Part shown: positions 37,639-48,000 of the stretch, piece by piece
How the letters are laid out: the number at the start of each line of letters is the position of its first letter
Numbering within the stretch: the first letter of the stretch is position 1
Assembly (NCBI RefSeq): GCF_900187445.1
Contig: NZ_FYEB01000001.1
Location: forward strand, 186,001-250,000
Direction: 5' to 3'
Origin: Pseudomonas sp. Irchel s3b2
Lineage (GTDB): Bacteria > Pseudomonadota > Gammaproteobacteria > Pseudomonadales > Pseudomonadaceae
Length of the DNA: 64,000 bases
Position numbers and translations under genes: made by a program
The notes under the pieces: generated by a model
Database searches by the model: none
The model's input: only the letters and a program-made list of their open reading frames with translations
Told to the model about the DNA's origin: nothing

Positions 37639-39018
37639 TCAATCCAGTAAAGAAAGGGTGACGGGCGTCAGGTGATTGTCTTCGACCCGCACGTGCAGTT
37701 CGCCTTCGCCCAGTTTGGCTTTCAGGCGCTGGCCGGTGTGGGTCTGCGCGGCGCTGCGGATTGCGTTGCCGCGCTCGTCCAGCAGAATGCTGTAGCCACG
37801 CGCGAGGGTCGCCAACGGGCTGACCACATGCAGCGTCTGCATCTGACTTTGCAGTTGCAGGCGACGGGATTTAAGCCCTTCACGCATGGCTCGGGGCAGG
37901 CGCTCGGCGAGGCTGTCGAGGCGCTGGCGAAGCATCGCTAGTTGACGCCCGGGATGTTGCCCGGCGAGGCGGGTTTCCAGTCGGATCAAACGTTCGCGAC
38001 GGGTATTGAGGCTGCGTTCGAACGCGCGGCGCATGCGCATGTCCAGATCATCCAGACGTTGTGCTTGCTGACGCAGACGTTCCCCTGGGTGGCGCAGACG
38101 ACGGGCCATGCCTTCCAGGCGCAACCGGTCACGCATCAAACGGTCGCGGATACGCATCACCAGGCGCCGGTGCAGGCTTTCGACCCGACGCACCAGATCG
38201 CTGGAGTCCGGCGCGAGCAGTTCGGCCGCGGCGGACGGGGTCGGGGCGCGGACGTCAGCGACGAAGTCACTGATTGATACGTCGGTTTCATGGCCGACAG
38301 CGCTGACAATTGGCGTCACGCAGGCATCCACGGCGCGAGCCACGGCTTCTTCGTTGAAGCACCAGAGGTCTTCCAGCGAACCGCCGCCACGGGCCAGGAT
38401 CAACGCGTCGAAACCACGGGCGTCCGCCAGTTTCAGCGCGCGGACAATCTGCGTGGTGGCTTCGCGGCCTTGCACGGCGGTGGGGATCAGCGTCAATTGG
38501 ATCTGCGGCGCGCGGCGGCGGAACACACTGATGATGTCGCGGATCACTGCGCCCGTGGGCGAGCTGATGATGCCAATGCGTTGCGGGTGCGCCGGCAGCG
38601 GCACTTTGCGCTCGGCGCTGAACAGGCCTTCGGCGCTGAGTTTTTCCTTCAGCGCATCGAAGGCCAGACGCAGGGCGCCGTCACCGGCCGGCTCCACGGT
38701 GTCGAGAATCAGTTGGTAGTCACCACGGCCTTCGAACAGCGAAACCTTGCCGCGAACCTTGACCGCCAAGCCGTCCTTCAACGCTTGGCGAACCCGCGCG
38801 GCGTTCTGCCGGAACAGCGCGCAACGCACCTGGGCGCCGCTGTCCTTGAGGGTGAAATACACATGGCCGGACGCCGGGCGGGCGAGGTTGGAGATTTCGC
38901 CTTCGACCCAGATATTGCTGAACACGTCTTCGAGCAACACCCGCGCACGGCCGTTGAGCTGGCTGACAGTCAGGACTTCCCGGTCCAGGCCGAGTCTTGC
39001 AAAGGGATCTTTAATCAT
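37639..39018 (-). CDS. xseA: Exodeoxyribonuclease VII large subunit
   Basis: The 459-residue nuclease subunit has an N-terminal OB fold (VLTVSQLNGRARVLLEDVFS, VEGEISNLARPASGHVYFTLKD), the catalytic core (IISSPTGAVIRDI, LARGGGSLEDLWCFNEE, AVGHETDVSISDFVAD) and a coiled-coil C-terminal region for XseB binding. The start MIKDPFARLGLDRE is chosen; an upstream in-frame extension runs through repeat family C. The small subunit gene xseB is not in the window. Confidence 0.96.
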   Translation of the reverse strand: MIKDPFARLGLDREVLTVSQLNGRARVLLEDVFSNIWVEGEISNLARPASGHVYFTLKDSGAQVRCALFRQNAARVRQALKDGLAVKVRGKVSLFEGRGDYQLILDTVEPAGDGALRLAFDALKEKLSAEGLFSAERKVPLPAHPQRIGIISSPTGAVIRDIISVFRRRAPQIQLTLIPTAVQGREATTQIVRALKLADARGFDALILARGGGSLEDLWCFNEEAVARAVDACVTPIVSAVGHETDVSISDFVADVRAPTPSAAAELLAPDSSDLVRRVESLHRRLVMRIRDRLMRDRLRLEGMARRLRHPGERLRQQAQRLDDLDMRMRRAFERSLNTRRERLIRLETRLAGQHPGRQLAMLRQRLDSLAERLPRAMREGLKSRRLQLQSQMQTLHVVSPLATLARGYSILLDERGNAIRSAAQTHTGQRLKAKLGEGELHVRVEDNHLTPVTLSLLD

Positions 39019-39063
39019 GGGGCGCAGTTTAAAGGCAATCTCCTGCGCAATGCACGATCCCCT

Positions 39064-39159
39064 GTAGGAGCTGCCGCAGGCTGCGATCTTTTGATCTTGA
39101 ATTTCGGCGAGGCTGAAATTGCTGAAGATCAAAAGATCGCAGCCTTCGGCAGCTCCTAC
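39064..39159. repeat. Intergenic palindromic repeat (family C)
   Basis: GTAGGAGCTGCCGCAGGCTG and its inverted copy ending GGCAGCTCCTAC, each extended by GCGATCTTTTGATCTT. A long hairpin lies between xseA and the LysR gene. The LysR stop codon (39156-39158) is formed by the terminal CTCCTAC of the element. Confidence 0.85.
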
Positions 39160-40052
39160 GCCGATTGGGTGAAGTGCTGAATGAATTGCTGAACCAGAGC
39201 AGTGGGACTCTGCCGACAGGCGAGGGCGACGGTGCTGTGGCAATCGGGATCGGCCAAGGGCAGAAAGTGGATATCCGGCGGCGCGATGTCTTGCATCGAC
39301 TCCGGCAACAGCGCGATGCCGAACCCGGCCTGGATCAATTGCAGTTGCGTGGTTTTGCGTGACACCACCCGAGCCGCTTGGGGAAAGAACCCCTGGCGCA
39401 TGCACAACTCGGCGGACAGATAACTCAGGCCGCCACGCTGTGGATGAGGGATGGAAATAAACGCTTCATTCTTCAACTGCGCCAGATCGATGCCTTGCGC
39501 GAACTTATCCACAGCCAGCCGATGATTCGGCGGTACCGCCAGTAACAGACGCTCGCTGTACAGCGGAACAATCTGCACCCCTTCACGCTGACGCAATACC
39601 GGCAGGCGCAACAGACCCACATCGAGGCGACCTTCGGCCAGTTCTTCCAGTTGCGTCTCGGAGGACAGCTTGACGATGTCCACGGACACACCGGCGTGCC
39701 GATTCAGATAGACGCTGATGCCTCGCAGCAGCCGACCGCTCATGGGCACGGTACTGGAATGGCTGAGGCGCAAAGTGCCGAGTTGACCGTTTCCCACCTG
39801 AGTGGCCATTTCGCTGGCCTTGGTCAGTTCGTTCAGCAGGTTTCTGGCCCGAGGCAAAAAGGCTTCGCCCGCCGCCGTCAGTCGGGGTTGGCGCGCGGTG
39901 CGCTCAAACAGCGGCGTTTGCAGCCGGGTTTCCATGTCCTTGATCTGTCGACTCAAGGCAGATTGAGCAATAAACAGTCGTTCGGCCGCAGCGCTGAAGC
40001 TGCCGCTCTCGGCGATTTCCACGAAGTAACGCAATTGACGGGTTGAAAGCAC
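39156..40052 (-). CDS. LysR family transcriptional regulator
   Basis: The 298-residue regulator has an N-terminal winged helix (LRYFVEIAESGSFSAAAERL, IAQSALSRQIKDMETRL) and a periplasmic-binding-protein-like effector domain. GTG at 40052 gives the standard N terminus (VLSTRQLRYFVEIAE). It is divergent from the TauE/SafE exporter gene with 94 bp between starts, the usual layout for a LysR protein and its target. Effector unknown. Confidence 0.9.
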   Translation of the reverse strand: MLSTRQLRYFVEIAESGSFSAAAERLFIAQSALSRQIKDMETRLQTPLFERTARQPRLTAAGEAFLPRARNLLNELTKASEMATQVGNGQLGTLRLSHSSTVPMSGRLLRGISVYLNRHAGVSVDIVKLSSETQLEELAEGRLDVGLLRLPVLRQREGVQIVPLYSERLLLAVPPNHRLAVDKFAQGIDLAQLKNEAFISIPHPQRGGLSYLSAELCMRQGFFPQAARVVSRKTTQLQLIQAGFGIALLPESMQDIAPPDIHFLPLADPDCHSTVALACRQSPTALVQQFIQHFTQSA

Positions 40053-40146
40053 AAGGCATGCCTTTTCGAGATAGGTAGTCGATGTTGAAGATATTAGTCG
40101 CAACGCTCGGCGCTGGCTAAAGTCAGCACTGGAATAAAAGGAAGCC

Positions 40147-40920
40147 GTGTCGATGAATGTGCTGGAGCTGTTAAACCAATGGCCGTGGGGTACGGTGGAT
40201 TGGCTGGTGATCGGGTTGGGCGTTGCCCTGGCCTACATCGTGTTCGGCATCGCCGGATTTGGCACCGCGCTGGTGGCGGGGCCGATTCTGATCCTGTTCA
40301 TGCCGCTGTCGAAAATCGTGCCGCTGCTGGTGCTGCTGGATTTCGTCGCGGCATTCGGCAATCTGCTGCCCTCGCGACGGGATGTAGCGAGGCCCGAATT
40401 GCTGCGGCTGCTGCCATGCATGGCAGTGGGCTGCACGTTGGGAGTGATTTTTCTGTTGAACCTGAAATCCGATGTTTTGCTGCTGTTGATGGGGCTGTTT
40501 ATCAGCGCCTATGCGATTTACAGCCTGTGGATTAAAACCCGTCCGGCGCAATTGTCCGCCGGGTGGGCGGTGCCGATGGGCACGGTGGGCGGGATGTTCG
40601 GGGCGCTGTTTGGCAGTGGCGGCTTTTTATATGCGATCTATTTGAACAGTCGGCTGCCCAAGGACGCGGCCCGGGCGACCCAGAGTGCGCTGATCAGTTG
40701 CAGCACCGTGGTGCGTTTGAGCCTGTTTGCCATCGCCGGTGTGTATGCCGAGCTACCCTTGTTGGTACTGGCGCTGTGTTTGCTGCCAGCGATGGCGCTG
40801 GGGTTGTGGATTGGCCGGCGGTTGACCATGAAATTGTCTCGCGAGGCATTCGTGCGGCTGGTGACCTGGCTGGTGCTGGCCAGCGGGATTGCCTTGATCG
40901 GGCGCTATTTGAGTACTTGA
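40147..40920 (+). CDS. TauE/SafE family sulfite exporter-like membrane protein
   Basis: This 257-residue protein has about eight helices in two repeats, with family motifs GIAGFGTALVAGPILI and GGMFGALFGSGGFLYAIYL. Relatives export sulfite, sulfoacetate or organic acids. GTG at 40147 is placed best for the AAGGAAG site; an ATG two codons later is possible. It is probably controlled by the divergent LysR gene. Confidence 0.88.
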   Translation: MSMNVLELLNQWPWGTVDWLVIGLGVALAYIVFGIAGFGTALVAGPILILFMPLSKIVPLLVLLDFVAAFGNLLPSRRDVARPELLRLLPCMAVGCTLGVIFLLNLKSDVLLLLMGLFISAYAIYSLWIKTRPAQLSAGWAVPMGTVGGMFGALFGSGGFLYAIYLNSRLPKDAARATQSALISCSTVVRLSLFAIAGVYAELPLLVLALCLLPAMALGLWIGRRLTMKLSREAFVRLVTWLVLASGIALIGRYLST

Positions 40921-40962
40921 CCGGATTTCGTCAGGGATTAAGCTGCCGGCCGCCCTGGCGCC

Positions 40963-41056
40963 TTCGCGGGCAAGCCTCGCTCCTACAAGGGATTGGTGTC
41001 GTTCCATAAATTTGCGAACGGCATTAACCCCTGTAGGAGCGAGGCTTGCCCGCGAA
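40963..41056. repeat. REP-type inverted pair (family A)
   Basis: TTCGCGGGCAAGCCTCGCTC and inverted GTAGGAGCGAGGCTTGCCCG, between the exporter gene and the following cysteine-containing protein gene. Confidence 0.9.
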
Positions 41057-41109
41057 AGCGTCATCCGACACGCCGCAGAAATATCCATTTGACGCAGTAG
41101 GCTTGCACC

Positions 41110-41658
41110 ATGAACTCGCAAAGCATCATCGTCCCGAAAATCTCCACCCTGCCGGTACACGAACCCCGGGCCCGGGCGGTCGTGCGTTGGCTGGTGCGCA
41201 AGAACATCATTAAAGAAGAACTGACCACCTGTGGCCGCACCGGCAATCGCATGGCCCACGCCATCGCCGACGGTGCCCGCGCCGTGGTCCTGCACCCTGA
41301 CGCGCTGCCGTTCGGCGAGCCGATCAATGGCCTTGAGATCATCACCAAGCGCTGCATCTATACACCGGCCAAGGGATTTCTCGAAGAGGCCGGCTGCGCC
41401 GAGTGCCGCAAGGAAATCGGCGAAGCGCTGTTCGAAAGCCTGGAAGAGTGGATGCCGGGGCGCACCGATAACTTCACGTGTCCTGAATGCGGACATGAAG
41501 ACGACATCAACGGGTTTCTGTTCTTGCAGGAATGCGGCTTCTCCAACCTGGGGTTCATCTTCAACAACTGGCTCGAAGCCGGGTTCAAGCAGAGCTTCAT
41601 CGACGAATTTGCCGATTGGCTGGATCAACCCGTGAGTTGGGTCAAGGTCGAACTCTGA
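41110..41658 (+). CDS. Conserved hypothetical protein with two CxxC pairs
   Basis: The 182-residue soluble protein has CAEC (96-99) and CPEC (124-127), which could form one zinc ribbon, plus single cysteines at 41 and 82. The N-terminal half holds a basic segment (VRWLVRKNIIKEELTTCGRT), the C-terminal half is acidic and aromatic (FIFNNWLEAGFKQSFIDEFA). Pseudomonas homologues are often mislabelled as a sugar ABC transporter ATPase, but no Walker motifs are visible. Function unknown. It precedes guaB. Confidence 0.8.
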   Translation: MNSQSIIVPKISTLPVHEPRARAVVRWLVRKNIIKEELTTCGRTGNRMAHAIADGARAVVLHPDALPFGEPINGLEIITKRCIYTPAKGFLEEAGCAECRKEIGEALFESLEEWMPGRTDNFTCPECGHEDDINGFLFLQECGFSNLGFIFNNWLEAGFKQSFIDEFADWLDQPVSWVKVEL

Positions 41659-41672
41659 ACGCCGACGCCTTT

Positions 41673-41755
41673 GTAGGAGCTGCCGAAGGCTGCGATCTTT
41701 TGATCTTGTTTTTGAAAATCAAAGTCAAAAGATCGCAGCCTTCGGCAGCTCCTAC
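41673..41755. repeat. Intergenic palindromic repeat (family C)
   Basis: GTAGGAGCTGCCGAAGGCTG plus CGATCTTTTGA is mirrored as TCAAAAGATCG plus CAGCCTTCGGCAGCTCCTAC: a near-perfect hairpin of about 31-bp arms around a 21-bp centre. It begins 14 bp after the preceding stop codon. Confidence 0.9.
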
Positions 41756-41796
41756 AGAGGCGTCGTTTTTCCGTATGTCAGTAATGCCAATAATAG

Positions 41797-43344
<1,548 letters not shown>

Positions 43345-43366
43345 GGCTTCCAGCAATAAGTTAAGT

Positions 43367-43389
43367 AACCGGGGCTGTTTTCAGCCCCG
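43367..43389 (+). terminator. Hairpin between guaB and guaA
   Basis: CGGGGCTG-TTTT-CAGCCCCG is a perfect 8-bp stem with a short T-rich run (TTGTTT). It may attenuate or partly terminate guaB transcription before guaA. Confidence 0.45.
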
Positions 43390-43437
43390 AGTTGTTTCTG
43401 ATTCTCTTCACCGAACTGCATAGACGAGACTGACCAC

Positions 43438-45015
43438 ATGGCCCTCGACATTCACGCCCACCGCATCCTGATCCTCGACTTCGGTTCCCAGTACACCCAG
43501 CTGATTGCCCGCCGCGTGCGTGAAATCGGCGTGTACTGCGAACTGCATCCGTTCGACATGGACGACGAAGCGATTCGCGAATTCGCTCCAAAAGGCGTCA
43601 TTCTCGCCGGCGGCCCCGAGTCCGTGCACGTAGCCGACAGCCCGCGCTGCCCGCAAGCGGTGTTTGACCTGGGCGTACCGGTCTTCGGTATCTGCTACGG
43701 CATGCAGACCATGGCTGAACAGCTGGGTGGCAAGGTCGAAGGTTCCGAGTTGCGTGAGTTCGGTTATGCCCGCGTTGACGTGGTCGGCAAGAGCCGCCTG
43801 CTGGACGGCATCGAAGACCACATCGACGCCGATGGCCTGTTCGGCCTCGACGTGTGGATGAGCCACGGTGACAAGGTCACCAAGATGCCGGAAGACTTCC
43901 ACATCCTGGCCAGCACTCCGAGCTGCCCGATTGCCGGCATGTTCAACGATGCTCGCGGCTACTACGGCGTGCAGTTCCACCCGGAAGTGACCCACACCAA
44001 GCAGGGCGGTCGCATCCTCTCGCGCTTCATCCTCGACATCTGCGGCTGCGAAGCGCTGTGGACACCTTCGAAGATTGCTGAAGACGCCATCGCCCAGGTC
44101 CGCGCCCAGGTTGGCACCGACAACGTGTTGCTCGGCTTGTCCGGCGGCGTTGACTCCTCGGTGGTTGCCGCGCTGCTGCACAAGGCCATCGGCGACCAGT
44201 TGACCTGCGTGTTCGTCGACAACGGCCTGCTGCGCCTGCACGAAGGCGAGCAAGTGATGGCCATGTTCGCCGAGAACATGGGCGTCAAGGTTATCCGTGC
44301 CAACGCCGAGGATCAGTTCCTCGACAATCTGGCTGGCGAAAGCGACCCAGAGAAGAAGCGCAAGATCATCGGCCGTACCTTCATCGACGTGTTCGATGCC
44401 CAGTCCAACAAACTGGATAACATCAAGTACCTCGCCCAAGGCACCATTTACCCGGACGTGATCGAGTCGGCTGGCGCCAAAAGCGGCAAGGCTCACGTGA
44501 TCAAGTCGCACCACAACGTGGGCGGCCTGCCGGAAGAAATGAACCTCAAGCTGGTTGAACCGCTGCGCGAGCTGTTCAAGGACGAAGTCCGTCGTCTGGG
44601 CCTGGAACTGGGCCTGCCGTACGACATGGTCTACCGTCACCCGTTCCCTGGCCCGGGCCTGGGTGTGCGGATTCTTGGTGAAGTGAAGAAGGAATACGCC
44701 GACCTGCTGCGTCGCGCCGACCACATCTTCATCGAAGAGCTGCGCAAAGCCGACTGGTACCACAAAGTCAGCCAGGCATTCGTGGTGTTCCAGCCGGTGA
44801 AATCGGTGGGCGTTGTCGGCGATGGCCGTCGTTACGCTTGGGTCGTGGCCCTGCGTGCCGTGGAAACCATCGACTTCATGACCGCGCGTTGGGCACACCT
44901 GCCTTACGAACTGCTGGAAACCGTCAGCGGCCGCATCATCAATGAAATCGAAGGCATCTCCCGCGTCACTTACGACGTGTCGAGCAAGCCGCCAGCGACG
45001 ATTGAGTGGGAGTGA
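43438..45015 (+). CDS. guaA: GMP synthase (glutamine-hydrolysing)
   Basis: The 525-residue enzyme aminates XMP to GMP. It has an N-terminal class I glutamine amidotransferase (nucleophile Cys in [13 protein letters not shown], His/Glu in QFHPEVTHT), the ATP-pyrophosphatase P-loop [16 protein letters not shown] and a C-terminal dimerisation domain ending in PPATIEWE. Length equals E. coli GuaA. Confidence 0.98.
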   Translation: MALDIHAHRILILDFGSQYTQLIARRVREIGVYCELHPFDMDDEAIREFAPKGVILAGGPESVHVADSPRCPQAVFDLGVPVFGICYGMQTMAEQLGGKVEGSELREFGYARVDVVGKSRLLDGIEDHIDADGLFGLDVWMSHGDKVTKMPEDFHILASTPSCPIAGMFNDARGYYGVQFHPEVTHTKQGGRILSRFILDICGCEALWTPSKIAEDAIAQVRAQVGTDNVLLGLSGGVDSSVVAALLHKAIGDQLTCVFVDNGLLRLHEGEQVMAMFAENMGVKVIRANAEDQFLDNLAGESDPEKKRKIIGRTFIDVFDAQSNKLDNIKYLAQGTIYPDVIESAGAKSGKAHVIKSHHNVGGLPEEMNLKLVEPLRELFKDEVRRLGLELGLPYDMVYRHPFPGPGLGVRILGEVKKEYADLLRRADHIFIEELRKADWYHKVSQAFVVFQPVKSVGVVGDGRRYAWVVALRAVETIDFMTARWAHLPYELLETVSGRIINEIEGISRVTYDVSSKPPATIEWE

Positions 45016-45050
45016 TCCCGCGCAAGCCTTGATGACTTGAGCGCTTGAGC

Positions 45051-45087
45051 AAAAGCCGTGTGAAATCCGATTTCACACGGCTTTTTT
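45051..45087. terminator. Bidirectional terminator between guaA and the toxin-like gene
   Basis: AAAAGCCGTGTGAAAT-CCG-ATTTCACACGGCTTTTTT is a perfect long stem. T-tracts in both directions let it serve guaA and the convergent large gene. Confidence 0.92.
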
Positions 45088-45096
45088 GTGCGCCGG

Positions 45097-48000
45097 TTAC
45101 AGCGGTTTTGACCAACCTGCCAACGTCATGTTCATGTCATCCAGTGCCTTTAACAGCAACTTGAGGTTGGCAAAGCGTTTGCCGTTGACCGAAGGCCAGC
45201 GAGGGCGCTCGATGAAGTACAGACTGTCGTCGGTTTCAATCAGCGTGCGCACCACAGCGTTGTCGCGGCCACGATGCATCAGGTAAGTGCCGGTGGGTTC
45301 TTGCTTCAGCGTATACATACCGGGACGGGTCAATAACGTTTCTATTTCAGGAGTCGTCTTCGCGACCCAGGGCGATTCCATTTGCAGCCGCAGATCACCT
45401 TTGACCCATGCGGTTTCATTGCCCTCGCCAGTTGGCAGGGTTTTTCCCGGATCCACCGCGATACCCTTTGACTGACCCTCCATGACGTCTTCGACACGTA
45501 TACCAATGCCTTCCTCCAGCTCACTGACACCGGCTACGCCTTGGAAGGTATTGGAATGGGAGTTGCCCATCAGCGCCACCCATTTGTGCGCGCCACGCAC
45601 AGCCTGGTCGGTACGAATGATCGTTCTGGCAAAGTAGTTCATCATTTTTTGTCGCGCCGTTGCATCCGAGATGTATGTCTGGCCCGAGGTGATTTCCATG
45701 CCGTTGACCCTGTAACTCGCCATGCTGTCGATGGCTTGTACATGGATTCGTTGCTTCTTGGCCGCCTTGACCAGCTCAAGGAACGTATAGCGTTCAAGCG
45801 GATCGGTCATGTGCCCGGCATCGAGTGCCTTCAGATAGGTCTCCAGTTCTTTGGGCATGGCCCCGGTTTGGGTGAAAGAGTCGAGGGCTGCCTGATGGAA
45901 ATCGGTCAGCAGATGTTCCATGTAGAGCGTCTTCACATTGTGTTCGGCCAACACGCTCATGTTTTCGATCAGGAACTCTTTACTGCCGATGTCGCCGTGG
46001 CTTTCGCCGATCACCAGCCCTCGGGCATTTTCGAAAATCTTTTTAATGACTTGCGCGGAACTGGCAGATGGTTCGAAGGCTGGAGTGGGCGGTTTAGGCG
46101 GTAGCGCCGGGTTCTTGAAGAACTCAGTGGCATCATGATAAAGACGCTTCCTGATGGCCTTGAAATCCCGGTAGGGGTCGAACGCTTTGACGCCGTCGTA
46201 AGCATCGCGCATCGAATAACCAGCCAAACCGGAAGCGCCTTCTTCCAGGTGCGGCCTTAGTCGGGGAGGGACGTCGTACTCTGAGGCGGGCAGGGGCACT
46301 ACGGCGGTACTTGAGCCCGCAGGTGCCGAGGGTTTGCCACCGCCCTTGAGTCCGTACCGTGGCATCGTTTCCCATTCACCTTCGGCGTTCAGGCGCACAG
46401 GGATGGAACCTGCGAAGCTCGAAGGTCGTTGCGGATCGACGATAGCCCAATGCCCGACATCGTTGGCGTCTTCTTGGAAGCGAACGTAGTAGGCGGTGTC
46501 ATTCAGCATAATGGCGGTTGATGGGTCGGAATCGAGTCGATAGATGCCCTGGTATTTTCCCGGCTCGCTGACGGGGGTTGTTCCTTCGAGCAGTTCGTTG
46601 GCTTGCCAGTTTTCCGGGACTCTGGGTCCTTGCGGAAGCTGCGCCAGGGTGGGTGTGAGTTCGTCGCCCAGTGCTGCGGCGAGCGCCTCGGTATCCGAGA
46701 GTTCGGACCAGCCCATTGGCCGCATGCCCCTGGCGATCAAGGCCCGTTTCAATTCATCAAGGTTATCCACTGTCATGGACTCGAAGGCTGGCGCCAAAGG
46801 GGTATCCAGATTGAGCCGGCCGCCGGGTGTCGAGCGGAGGACGCTGTCCGCCATTCGATAGTCAGCGTCGCGATAAACCACCAGAATGCTGCTTCTATAA
46901 CGCTGAAAGGTGAACATCCCCGGTTCCGACAACAGCGATTTCAACGCTTGCAGGGATCGGTACGCCCACGGGGTTTGCATCTGCACACGCCAGTCGCCTT
47001 TGATCAATGCCTGGATGCCGTCGGGGTCGGTCTGACCTGGCACCGCCTCATCGACAGGGGAACCCGGATAGTCCGCATACTCCACCGCCAGCCCCGGGTC
47101 GACGCTGATGGGCTGTACATGACCCGGTGGCACATCATCGATACGCAGGCTCAGCGCGTCGGTTTGTTCACTGATTCCCCGATACCCCCTGAAGGTCGTC
47201 ATGTTTTCCTGATTGACCAAGGCGACCCATTTCGCCGTGCCCTTGAAATATTGATTGGCGTGAATGACTTCGCTGGCAAAAAAACTTCTCGCCATCTGGT
47301 CGTCAGGATGTCGAGTCAGCGGGGTATCGCCGATGTTGTAGGTTATCGACATGTCGATGGCTTGCACCCGGATACGCTGGTCATTGGCGGCTTTTACCAA
47401 CGCCTGCAGATTGAACCTGCCGTCGGGATCGTTGCCGGCCTTGATGTCGAGCTTCTTCAGGTAGTTTTCCAGCTCTTCGGGCATTTCGCCGGTTCGTGCA
47501 AAGGTGTCCAGATCGAGTTGATTGAGGTTTGCCAGCAGTTCCTGCAAGTACAGCGTCCTCACCCCGCGTTGGGCCAGGGCGGGCATGTTTTCGATCAGGA
47601 ACTGTTTGCTGCCGATACTCCCGTAGCGCTCGCCGACGATCAGCCCCGGCTTGTTCGCGAATGCCATTTCCAGCAGCTCGCCGGGCGTTTCGATCGGCTG
47701 CGCCGTCGATACTGGTATCCGGGGAACCGGAGGATTAACTTCGTACCAGGTCCGGGCGTCGCGCACCAGGATTCTGCGAGGTTCCTGATGAGCCCATTCG
47801 AACTCGCGCACAGTGTCGGATCCGGGCGCACCGTGCAGGTCTGCTCCACCGAGCGCCAGTTCCCTCATGTCAGGTGCTTCGAGGCCGGCTACATGAACGC
47901 CCGGTACTCGCGCCCACGCGGCGACAGTGGGTTCACTGGCTGCGCCGGCAGAAGCAGGCGGTACGTCCATGCCGCCCTTCAGGCCCAGCCGGGGCACGAT

